A stretch of DNA of 64,000 nucleotides from the NCBI GenBank assembly GCA_020137815.1, contig CM035350.1, forward strand, positions 9,192,265-9,256,264. The letters are read 5' to 3'. Shown here piece after piece: positions 38,599-49,262 of the stretch. The DNA comes from Hormiphora californensis (taxonomy: Eukaryota; Ctenophora; Tentaculata; Cydippida; Pleurobrachiidae). Positions within the stretch are counted from its first letter, which is position 1, and the number at the start of each line of letters is the position of its first letter. The translations under genes and the position numbers were made by a program. Under the pieces are notes generated by a model. That model saw only the letters and a program-made list of their open reading frames with translations. It made no database searches and had not been told where the DNA came from.

Positions 38599-38867
38599 CT
38601 AGTCACTAGACAATATTACATTCTCTTATTATAGTACTTAGTAGTCGGAATTAATGAATATAAGGGAGCTTAGAAACTGTCAAAAATGTCAAAATTAAAT
38701 TCAAAAGGGATTCAATTTTGCAATTTTTCAACAGGGCAGTAAGAGTATAGAGCAGTAGAGTAATGTTAATCAACTTGTAGTTTAGTTTGCGTGAGTCCAG
38801 AGAATATGATGATGCGTGAGGGCCGAGGGAAAATGCTATTTAGTAGCGGAATGTAGGTTAAAAAATG

Positions 38868-38992
38868 TTTCCTATATTTTAGTATTATATTGGAATGTAG
38901 TTTAAACTGGAGAAAATGTTTCCTATATTTTAGGGGGATATGTTTCCTATATTTTAGGGGGGAATGTTTCCTATATTTTAGGGGGAAATGTC
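38868..38992. repeat. Short tandem repeat TGTTTCCTATATTTTAG
   Basis: Four copies of TGTTTCCTATATTTTAG, the last three spaced by GGGGGAATA-like linkers. Confidence 0.85.
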
Positions 38993-39047
38993 AAACTCGG
39001 CCTGCCTGTGCACAAGCAGCACAAGCACAAGCAGGTTGAGTTTGACA
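38990..39047. repeat. Imperfect hairpin
   Basis: TGTCAAACTCGGCCTGCCTG opposite CAGGTTGAGTTTGACA with a loop of CACAAG repeats; possibly a small MITE. Confidence 0.5.
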
Positions 39048-39469
39048 ATGTGCTGACAGCACGAATTGATTTGTCGCCGGCCGTAGTAACAATTTTAACT
39101 AACTTGTCACCCATTCCCATATTTTTATGAGAGCTTTGGCAGCGAATGAGAGGCGAGAGCTACGCAACGCGTGTATTGGTAGGTTCCAACAAGTTTTACC
39201 TACCATAGCCTCCCTTTATCTTTCAGTTGGAATTAGTTGGATATTGGAGAACTCTAAACCCACTCTAAATCATATCAACGCTCATTCCCAATCATTCTCT
39301 CAATAGTTGTATAGTAATGAAAAGTCTAATAACAATAACGATACAAGGAGATGATGATAGATGTGGAAAGAATGAAAGCTATAAGATGATAGGTGTGGAA
39401 AGAATGAAAGCTATAAGATCATTATAACACCTTGTTGTCGCTCACAGCATGATAACATACATACCCAGC

Positions 39470-39650
39470 CTCTATCTAGTATACCCATTACCCAGGCATC
39501 TCTCTCTAGCATACCCGGCCTCTCTCTCTCTAGCATACCCGGCATCTCTCTCTAGCATACCCGGCCTCTATCTCTCTAGCATACCCGGCCTCTATAACTC
39601 TCTCTCTAGCATACCCGGCCTCTCTCTCTAGCATACCCGGCCTCAGATGT
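39470..39650. repeat. Minisatellite TCTAGCATACCCGGCCTC
   Basis: About eight copies of CTCTCTAGCATACCCGGCC with variable CT stretches between. Confidence 0.9.
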
Positions 39651-40718
39651 GATCGCTAGCATTGCATACCCGACCTTCGATCTCTTCGAGCCCACATTCT
39701 CTCTCTACTCCTGCTTTTTTCAATCTATCAAGTCGATCAGAGGGCTGTTAATCAGTCCTGTGACCTTTGTGGAGTCAACACTCAACAAGAGAGCAACGTG
39801 TGTGACAAGAGAGGTATTATAGTGCCTATAGTGAATGGAGCATGTCCTGCTGGACGGGATCCAAACAATCAGAATAATTTGGTGTCTGTCTCAAATAGGA
39901 TGGAGACTCAATCAAATTAATAGTGCGTTCCCACGACCTCAAGAAATTTGAATTATCTCGTGAGTCCTTATAAGACTTAAAGCTTCCTTCCTGTCAGGAG
40001 CGGGGAGTGAGGCATCATGATGCATTACGTCACCCGCCACAGTCTCTCTAGATTAGAGGATGCCTAAATTGCACAAGCAGGTATCAGGGTTGACGGGTAA
40101 ATGTCAAGAGATCAATAAAGTGTTACAGTTCTTGGGCCTTGCAAGGCCTTGGCTGTTGCTGTTGGGATTATGAACGCTAAAACCGCGAAATTTTTACAGT
40201 TGCAAGGTCAAATGGTTGTCTGATTTGAGTTGATTGATCAGGCACTGACTGTAACATCACGCGGAGAAGTCAGTCTTATATGAGACAAATAGTATGCATC
40301 TAAGTTTCAAATACAGCTATTTATTAAACTTTTACTATGAGTCTGACGTAGGATCAGCCCATTTAATTTTGCATTTTATCCCCCGCCCACCCAAGAAGTT
40401 TTCAGACTCCGGCTATCAGTATGGTTTTGTCATTTGTGTAATGAGCTGGATATGTAAATTGTTCATTGAACGAATATTCTTCATCTATGAAACCAAACGA
40501 AAATAGAAGCTAGGTACTGCTAGACTTCAACCTATTGATTGTCATAGCTACTAGAGGGTTGACATGTAATATTTCATTGCTAAATGGGGACAGTAAATAT
40601 AGAGAGCACCAACCTCCACATGCACAGCATGACACCGGGACGACACCCCCATCCTACTACCACGACACATATCAAGTTCCATAACTCAGAATTTATAGTT
40701 CTGAGCACTAGCAGATAT

Positions 40719-42070
40719 ATGTGCTATAACACCGGTGTGTATCTGTATATCGCGCCCCGCGCGGGGTGCGATATGCACGCATATCGGCTCCTTGCGGAGC
40801 AAGGAGACGATATGCAATATATCGCCCCGAACGTAGTGAGGGCGATATATTTGATACACATAAGGTGTTATAGCATATAACGCCCACTGCAAGCAAGGAG
40901 AGAACAACACTAATCCCCTTTCAAGTTTTTCAACTCAATTTGACAAACTATTGAACGTCATCAAAGTTTCACAGTTCAGCAACAAACAATTACACAGAGA
41001 GAGACAGGCAACACAACTCATGCCAATCCTTCAAATATGTTCCCTTTTCAACTCCAGATCACATGTCTAGACACTCACACACACACAAGCGAACTATTGG
41101 GTGCTAATTAAATAGAGAGAGATACGGATTACCAGTGTCTCTCTTGTCTCTCTCTCTTGTCGCCATTCTGCCGCCCCTTGTTGTGTCAATCTCCCTTTCT
41201 TTTTGCAACAATGTGTACACAACAGTACACACACACATAAGAAAGGATTTCACACCTTTTTTGAATGAACTCTTGTGTGTAATAAACTACACTTTTGGAG
41301 CGTGTGATATGAGATTTATCATCTCGGATGCAGTCATATCAGCCCGCTACCGCGCGGGTGATATTTGTCTAAAAAAAGCGCAGTGGGCGTTATATGTGCT
41401 ATAACACCGGTGTGTATCTGTATATCGCGCCCCGCGCGGGGTGCGATATGCACGCATATCGGCTCCTTGCGGAGCAAGGAGACGATATGCAATATATCGC
41501 CCCGAACGTAGTGAGGGCGATATATTTGATACACATAAGGTGTTATAGCATATAACGCCCACTGCAAGCAAGGAGAGAACAACACTAATCCCCTTTCAAG
41601 TTTTTCAACTCAATTTGACAAACTATTCAACATCATCAAAGTTTCACAGTTCAACAACAAATAATGACACAGCGAGAGAGAGGCAACACAACTCATGTCA
41701 ACCCTTCAAATATGTTCCCTTTTCAATTCCAGACATGTCTAGACACTCACACACACACAAGCGAACTATTGGGTGCTAATTAAATAGAGAGAGATAACGA
41801 TTACCAATGTCTCTCTTGTCTCTCTCTCTCTTGTCGCCATTCTGTCGCCCCTTGTTGTGTCAATCTCTCTTTCTCTTTGAAACAGTGTGTACACAACAGT
41901 ACACACACACAAAAGAAAGAGTTTTCACACCTTTTTGGGTGAATTCTTGCGTGTAATAAATTGCACTTTTAGAGCGGGAGTTATGAGATTTATCACCTCG
42001 GATTCAGTCATATCAGCCCGCTACCGCGCGGGTGATATTTGTCTAAAAAAAGCGCAGTGGGCGTTATATC
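40719..42070. repeat. 675-bp tandem duplication with clustered hairpins
   Basis: Sequence from ATATGTGCTATAACACCGG at 40719 is repeated from 41394 (offset 675) with about 95 percent identity by eye. Within each copy, an outer stem (GCTATAACACC..GTGTATC against GATACAC..GGTGTTATAGC) encloses three consecutive hairpins built on ATATCGC...GCGATAT, CATATCG...CGATATG and ATATATCGCCC...GGGCGATATAT. A fourth (ATATCAGCCCGC...GCGGGTGATAT) precedes the duplication junction. In the second copy the outer stem is extended by GCAGTGGGCGTTATAT/ATATAACGCCCACTGC. Confidence 0.85.
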
Positions 42071-42549
42071 TAAAGAGGGCATTCTTGAAATTATCGAGGG
42101 GGGGGGGGGCAGTGCCGGGCACTTATCCCAGCTCAGACAGATAGATAGATTGCAATTGACAAACCCTCTAAGAAAAATAAAAAGTGGTGGGTAAGATTGT
42201 TAGTTCACCCTGTACCGTTTTCCTGCGTTATCCATCGCGTGATTCAATCACTACAGCTACAGCTAACTACTCTCTGGGCAGTTCGCTTTACAAAAAAGCA
42301 ATCACTGCTAGCTTTTTTTGGACCGTAAACCGATCAGTGAGTAGTTGTAGTTGAAAATGAAAGAGATATCTACGAGCCAGATGCAGCGATGTAAAAATAA
42401 TCGGGGAAGAAAAATGACAATGGGGCAGGGAAGAAAATAGGGGCAGCAAGGAAATAATTTCCATCCAAGGTAGAACAAAAATAATTTTCTAACTACATAA
42501 ATGATGGTTACTGGTTAGTCCGTAGGTGGGAGATCGAGATTGGGGGACT

Positions 42550-42550
<1 letters not shown>

Positions 42551-42615
<65 letters not shown>

Positions 42616-42780
42616 GAGCAAAGAGAGAGAGCAAGGAGAGTCCAATCTCTCTCTCTCTCTCATCTCTCTCCTCCTCATCTCTCTCTCTCTCTCTCTCATC
42701 CTCTCTCTCTTCTCTCTCTCTCTCTCATCATCTCTCTCTCTCTCGTCTCTCTCTCCTCTCCTCCTCCTCCCCCTCCTCCG
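42551..42780. repeat. GA tract followed by CT tract
   Basis: About 60 bases of (GA)n at 42551-42612, then CT-rich sequence 42645-42780: an inverted pair of simple repeats. Confidence 0.9.
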
Positions 42781-43887
42781 GCCTTCTTCCATCCGTCCTT
42801 CCCCGTAAGTAGGACCATCGGGGTATTATTTTTACGAGAGAGCAGAATTCAGACCCATATCACCAGCTGCTTCAGTCATGGTGCAGCTGGTGTATCTCTC
42901 TCTGATGTTTTCTCTCTCTGTCTCCATCCCTCTTTAGTATCAGTGTGTATGAAAAACAAAGGAATCCTAAAAGCGTGCATACATTTGGAAACACGGAATC
43001 CCCTTGGTAACGCAATTATCCCTACCTTGCGGGCACGCTAAAACGTACCTTACTACTAATACTATACCGCAATGCTCTAGCCTGTAGAGGGGTAATTTCG
43101 TTACCAAGGAATCTCCTAGCTCCTTAACGATGGTAGCAGCCTGACCGAGTTTGAAATAAAAAGGCATAACTACACGGCGGCGGGTTAGTTGAGCAGCATT
43201 TCTTGTGTTTGAGTAGTAGACATATTACAGAGCTCTAATACGAGTTCTGTAGTACAGAAAGTAGCTCCAAGTAGGGAGTGGGGGAAAGCAATCAACTACT
43301 TAGTCTACTGCAACACAGTATGCATGTGTTATATATTTTGGGTGAGACTAGGTACTTAATCTTATATTGAGCCAGTTTCTTTCGAATTTTCGCAAATGCT
43401 GTGGGCGTTTTTTTTTAAAGAGAGAAAAACATGGAGAGATGAACATCTTTAAGAGCATTTTAATCACCTCTAAGGCTATGCATTACTAATGTCATTAGCC
43501 CATAAAACGTGAGAGGTGAGCTCTTCCTGAGATAATAGGAGAGGGACAATATATCACTAGTGACTTTGTGCCCTTTGTTGAGCCTTTAACCCTTTGAGGC
43601 CCAGAGGGTCATATATGTCCAAAAGGGTATGTGGCATATATAGGGCTAGAGACAATACACGCCGCATATATTGTTGTGTTAAACTAGGTCTCACTCCCTC
43701 TCCCAATAACATGACCACCCCCCAATAAACCTATCTAGAGCTATAACATACTAATGTCAATGAAAAAGAGCTGAGCGTGTAATCAGATGCAGGTGCCCAG
43801 GCAGGTGGGAGGAGCTCAGACAACGGCAAATTATTGAGGGAGAGGTGTGCACAGAATTATCTCTACACTAAGAATCCAACAGCCAAG

Positions 43888-43963
43888 CTGTCGGGCGGTG
43901 CCAGACCCCGATTTGATTCTCAAATGGGACAGTGCGCTCAGATAGGGTCTGCGGCACCAGACA
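43888..43963. mobile_element. Short inverted-repeat element, family copy 3
   Basis: CTGTCGGGCGGTGCCAGACC ... GCGGCACCAGACA, bounded by an exact 9-base direct repeat ACAGCCAAG (43879-43887 and 43964-43972). This is the best-preserved target duplication of the family. Confidence 0.75.
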
Positions 43964-45129
43964 ACAGCCAAGGGTAGGGAAGGAGGGGGTACAGGGCTCA
44001 TGAATTAGACAGTGCAATTTTGTGAGGGGGGGGGGGGGAAGGGTAGTGTATTATGGAAATTGGAAGGTCGTGGAAGTAACTAATACCAATAATAGTATAA
44101 CATCACTTTGGCCGCGAACAGTAACACAGAGGGAGGAGGGACACGACGTGGCTAAAATATCGCCCCTATCATTGATACCACTGTATTTTTAGAGGCAAAA
44201 TATCGGACAAGTTGGATTTGCAGGGACTGTGTAACTACAGCCAATATAATTTTATAGGATTTTTAGAACACAACATTTTTTATTGTACGCTCTCTCTCTC
44301 TTTCTCTCACAAACTTGGTCGTAGAAGTAAATCTCGCTACTCTAGCTAATCACTCTCGTAAACTGTCACAAAATGTCTGCTGCAGCAGTAGTTGTAGAGA
44401 CAAATGTAGAAAGTACAGGTAGTACACATAACAAACTCTCTCGCTCTGAATCAGGTCACTGGAAAGCGAAATAAAACAACTATCGACTTGAAATAATGTT
44501 TAGTCTCATCTTCCACCCCTCTGTCATCACTCGGTTTAGAAAAATACTCCCTCTCTCTCTCTGTTTCTTTAGTTTTTTGTTTTTTCAGGGACATGTACAA
44601 GATAACAGATACTGTACAGAACTACTCACAATATCGTCTATAACTGGTTATATAACTAACAACTAATACTTTTGCAAACCCTCTCTTGTTGTGTACTTTA
44701 TATAAAACACCCGATACACAGATACAAGAAAAAGTAAGATATAAGTTGTTGTACAACAAAAAGGTAGGTTTGTTTGGTAAACTAGAGGATATTAACGATA
44801 GCTGTCAGAAGCAAAGGGCCAATATTAGTAGTGTAAAACAAGAACCCTGCTCTTCCCTTAGTGATTGTAACAATCTCACTTTACTGAGCAGAGTGAGCTG
44901 CCATACAGCTGTGTGTGGCCCCCTGCAGCTGGTAACAAGTTGACAATATCTTCTAGTTTACTGAATGTTCTTCTCAGCATAACAATATCAAAAACACAAA
45001 TAATAATAATAATAACGTCAATAATAAATAGTACGATCCTTTCTGAAATTAGTATTGCACACCTCCTTAGCACCTCTCTCTCTCTGTATCATGATAGAGA
45101 GGTGTGTGGGCTAAGAGTCTCTGTCGGGA

Positions 45130-45172
<43 letters not shown>

Positions 45173-45414
45173 ATCTCTCTCTCCTCTCTCTCTCTCTCTC
45201 TTCTCTCCTCTCTCTCTCTTCTCTCTCCTCCTCCTCTCTCTCTCTCTTCTCGCATCCTCTCCGCTCTCTGTCTCTCTCGCTCTCTCCCGTCTCTCTCTCT
45301 TCGTCTCTCTGTGGCTGCTCTGCGTATTCCCCTCTCTCTCTCTCGCTCTCCTCTCCTCCTCCCCGCTTCTCTCCTCTGTCTCTCGATTGGAGGGTTGGGC
45401 TAAGTGTCTGTCGG

Positions 45415-45453
<39 letters not shown>

Positions 45454-45470
45454 CTCTTCTCCGTTCTGCT
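45130..45470. repeat. CT-rich low-complexity tract
   Basis: Mostly (CT)n with C/G substitutions, tapering into the Ser/Leu-coding-like CT-rich sequence that continues to about 45,800. It lies just 3' of cyclin J. No gene seen. Confidence 0.85.
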
Positions 45471-45944
45471 CATCTGTGGCGATCCTCTCTTGGTCTCGTC
45501 TGCGTTACTCCTCTCTCTGCCTCTCCCGTATCTCCCTCGGGGTTCTCCACGCTCTCGTCTTCAGTCCTTCTCTCTCGAATCTTGCTGGCTCTCGGGCGCG
45601 CTGGCCTTGGTCTCCTCGCCTCTCGCTTCGCTCTCGGTCTCCTACTTCGGGATCTCTGGCTTTTTCTGTCTTCTTTCTCAGTCTCTAAATGTCTCTCGTG
45701 GTGTTTCTCGTCTCTCTCTTCTGTGCATCGTCCTCTCTCCTGTGGCCATATCCTCTCCTGTCATCTCATCCCTCTCTCTGGTCACTATCCCTCTCCCTTG
45801 ATATTTCTTCAGCATCCTGCTACCTGAAGGTGGTGAAATGTGTGAGGGAGGGCGTTGACAGAGCTCGATCGCGGACGTGTATTTATAGAGCTGCACTGCT
45901 AGAGAGGGCAAGCAGTGGGAGTTTTTAGACACAAAATATCAAAA

Positions 45945-48083
45945 TCAGGATTGGAGTCGGAAAAAACAATAATTATAAGGGGAGGGGGGGGGGCAGACAA
46001 GTTTCAGTATACGGCTGATTATTTTATAACCTACCCGTGTTGTCTGTTGGTGTGATGTTTTAGCACTCTGTTTCCCACCAGCCGGGGTAGTACTGCCCTC
46101 CCTAGTCTGACATTTGTTCATCATATCACTAGTTGGGACCTCCACATTCTCACACTCAGCGTCCCGTGCTCTGTAGTGATAATACACGCTGTGGAATTGA
46201 AAATGGGTACAAGGGTTCAGCAGACAGCCCGCAAAGAAATATGGGCAGTAACATGCATAGCGTTGACCACCAAAGAGGGCTATAAAACATGACTGTGACA
46301 GAAATAACACCCTGTACGAGTGTGACAGAAACGACAGTTGAACTTTCCCACGGTCCCACATTGCGCGCACTCGGGCTACGTGCGACGAGTGCTGACAACT
46401 GTGATAGCGGCGCGCACCGAACAGCACCCGCCTCCCACACACAAGGGAAGAAGGCGGCACATTCAAACAACACACTTTTATTTACCTGATCAGTGCAAGT
46501 GCAACAGGCTGCACTTGAGCAATACCAAAACCAGTCACTTCTTTCAGTTGTGTAGTCCAAGAGGGAGAGAGACCGAGGCTGTGACGGGAGGAGGCAATCG
46601 CTCCAGCGGCTACCAGACTTGGGGGCAGCTGGGCGAAGGCGAAATCTGAAAATCGAATCATTGATTGTGTGTGGGCGGGGGGGGGGGGTGTGTGACTTGT
46701 TGTGACATGAGGAGAGTAGGAGAGTTAGATAGAAAAAGAGGGAAGTGGGGACAATGTGATATTCTGTGAGAGAGAGATAACACACCTTGGAGCGATATGT
46801 CCAGAAAATATTTGCAGTATTTTGCAATGTACTTCATTATTTTTGTCTCCATGTTGCTTGTCACCTGAGGAGGGCCTTTTTAGTACACTCTCACATTAAA
46901 ATTAACTAGTGTACGGCATCAATTCCTGTAGTTAGTCAAGTTGACACCAACTACTGCATATTATGCGAATGTGCGGTATTTGGAAACTTGCCAGATGTCA
47001 AAATGTGGGAAAGAACCTCACATGGGGCTTCTTATAGGAGTGTATGTAATATGAAACTACAAATATAAATTTAACAGCTATATTTCCCCTGGGGCTAGAC
47101 CAGATGGCTCTCTTAACGTTAAAAGCATTGTCAATTGTGTCTTCACTCAATTACTACTCTCTCTATTCCTACTCTCTCTTTATCCTTGTAACTATTCATA
47201 AATCACCCGACCCTATACTAAAATCCCTTACCTTTTCACCGTTAAGAATATCATTAGGAGAGAGGGCAGCCATCTTGTAGTATTCAATATAGTGGGCTGA
47301 GGTGGGTAGCACTAGGTTCCAACAGAAGAACTCTAATAACAATAACTCCATCTGCCTGAATTCTTTAGTAAGGAATGCGTTCTGAACAAAATAGTTGAGA
47401 GTCTGGATCCGTGGTATCTTCATATCACTCTCCTCAAATTTTGCTGCAAAGGAGGTTCAATTGTTAGCATTGTGGAGGATCGATTGGTTACAGAGAGACG
47501 TTCTTTTGTTGTGGTTTATATTAGTAAGATTTTATGCTTTTTTATGAATTCAGATCATATCAGCTCAGATCGTGTTCAACTACCGCGGTTATACCTGCAA
47601 TTAGAAGGCAGCAAAGTGCAATAAGATGAAGTTGTGCATCCTCAATACTGTACTTGTCCATAAAGTGGTCTAGACACATGATGGCAAGGTGCAGGGTCTC
47701 TGTGGTTATCTCACACCTCTCACATATCGTGGCTACCCAGTCAACCAGATACCTAAAAATACAGTATCAACACAGAACTTACTTGATATTAACATGAAAA
47801 GGCAAATTAAAACATGATCAGCCCAAAAAAATAACAAAAACTCTGACATTAAAACATGATCATTGAAAGAGAATTACTTTCTAGTGACCTCTCTGACCTA
47901 GTGGGGTATAAATGGTCGCTCTGCGTGCTAAATCTTAAAACATGGTCATTCAATAAAAAGTACTGACCTGCGCTTGTGAAGCTGAGGAGAGGACCCCGTT
48001 ATTTTGGGTAACCGTGCCTCCTTTACTCTCAGTGCATCATGGTTATCCGGGGCTAGGGAGTCCCTGTACCAAGACAGCCACAT
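45945..48083 (-). CDS. CCNJ: Cyclin J
   Basis: Exons on the - strand: 48083-47968, 47752-47595, 47443-47232, 46864-46786, 46645-46486, 46188-45945; phases agree and 322 residues result. Motifs: DNHDALRVKEARLP and SPQLHKRRYLVDWV at the N-terminus; cyclin box 1 with HLAIMCLDHFMDKYSIEDAQ and LHLIALCCLLIAAKFEE; MELLLLEFFCWNLVLPTSAH then YIEYY, which is the CCNJ hallmark; cyclin box 2 with YFLDISLQDFAFAQLPPSLV and ASSRHSLGLSPSWTTQL. Cyclin J is animal-specific and binds CDKs in the germline and embryo. The last exon might instead splice at 46034 (CACGG/GTAGGT) to another exon, so the C-terminus beyond HQQTTR is uncertain. Confidence 0.92.
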
Positions 48084-48100
48084 GTCTTGTTTTCGACACA

Positions 48101-48122
48101 CTGGGAGGGGGAGAAGGGGGCG
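48101..48122 (-). promoter_or_regulatory. Acceptor-like site before the cyclin J ATG
   Basis: On the - strand CGCCCCCTTCTCCCCCTCCC precedes AG at 48102-48101, 17 bases before the ATG. Strong pyrimidine tract plus CCCAG. Confidence 0.4.
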
Positions 48123-48289
48123 TTAGAGGATTACAGGAAAAGAGTATTGAGGTCCAGGGAGAGAGGGGAGGGAGAGCAAAGCTTTTTGTGCATGCACGAG
48201 CTGGTAAATAATAGAGGGACTGTACCCGGAAATTAAGGGGTTACCCCTGGAGCAAAGTTGAGCGCACATATATTTGGAAGGAGAGAAAA

Positions 48290-48290
48290 T

Positions 48291-48351
<61 letters not shown>

Positions 48352-48364
48352 TAGAGAGAGAGAG
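48290..48364. repeat. (GA)n microsatellite
   Basis: GA dinucleotides with rare A or C interruptions, about 190 bases upstream of the cyclin J start. Confidence 0.93.
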
Positions 48365-49088
48365 GAAGCAGAGAGATGTTAAGAGAGGGAGGGGTCTCTA
48401 TTAATAACTTACCAGCCAGGATCGCAGCTTCTTACATCTCCACTACATTAACTAACGGAAATGTGAGGGGGCTTATGAAACAATACATGAGCCATTGAGG
48501 TATTACAGGCGGAAACGTGCTCCCCAAAAATAATAATTATCTACATTATATTTCCGAAGATGGAGACCAAAATAAAACTATTTTAGAGGAGTACCAAAGG
48601 TCGGAGAGGCTCGAGTATATATCTCAGACCTAAGTCAGATCAAAACAAATGATAACATTATTCAGAACATAGCCATGAGCATAATTTGGCAAAATACCCA
48701 ATTACATAACTTATCAAGTTCCGGTTTGTAACCCATTTGTTGCAATGAACCATGTTCAGTACTGGGATCGTCAATTTGCTGCATCCTACAATATTTACAG
48801 AACTGCTATTCAGTCTCTTTACCGTTGAACATCCAAATGATGCAGCAGCACGTAATTCAGATGAATTAAAATTTCAAGGCTAAACTGAACAGTTTGAATG
48901 TAAATGTGGATGTAAATGCATTTAATATATCACACATAATACATACATATATGACGCACCGATCCGACTGTCAAGACAGCTGGCTATGTAAATACTGCTA
49001 TTTTAAGGGATCGCCAAACAGTCGGTCAACACTATCGTATCACTTCTTCCTCATTATAAGATGGCCGGAACTAACGCTCCAGTTTAAG

Positions 49089-49262
49089 AATTGGAACATG
49101 ACGTCGGTTTCCACTGGACAGCTGGGACACTCCTGGTGAACCATGCTGCGCGCGACATTTTCGATCACGTGATCGATGTGAATTGCATTGAAAGTAGCGT
49201 GTTAGCACTCCAAAAAGAACCTGACATCGGTTTCCACGGGAAACTAATGTCGGGTTCCAATT
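49089..49262. mobile_element. Small inverted-repeat element
   Basis: AATTGGAACATGACGTCGGTTTCC at the left is mirrored by GGAAACTAATGTCGGGTTCC then AATT at the right; the left end motif also recurs directly at 49217. Target duplication not clear. Confidence 0.5.

Larger units (their letters stand above)
38361..45944. other. Long interval without a supported gene
   Basis: Holds the palindromes at 38546 and 38990, short tandem repeats (38868-38992, 39470-39650), the hairpin-bearing duplication (40719-42070), CT/GA tracts (42551-42780, 45130-45470) and unassigned DNA. A possible first exon ATG TCT GCT GCA GCA at 44372-44420 with a donor at 44421 and a possible short exon near 44721-44763 (ending ACAACAAAAAG before GTAGG) were noted, but phases do not join into a convincing gene. 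Confidence 0.5.

Noticed and set aside
40719-42070. Hairpin cluster as tandem spliced-leader RNA genes
   Set aside because: I see no Sm-site-like motif next to a stem nor a leader/donor arrangement; structure alone is insufficient.
44372-44763. Possible small gene beginning MSAAAVVVETNVES
   Set aside because: A start and donor are present, but none of the downstream acceptor-like sites continues the frame convincingly.
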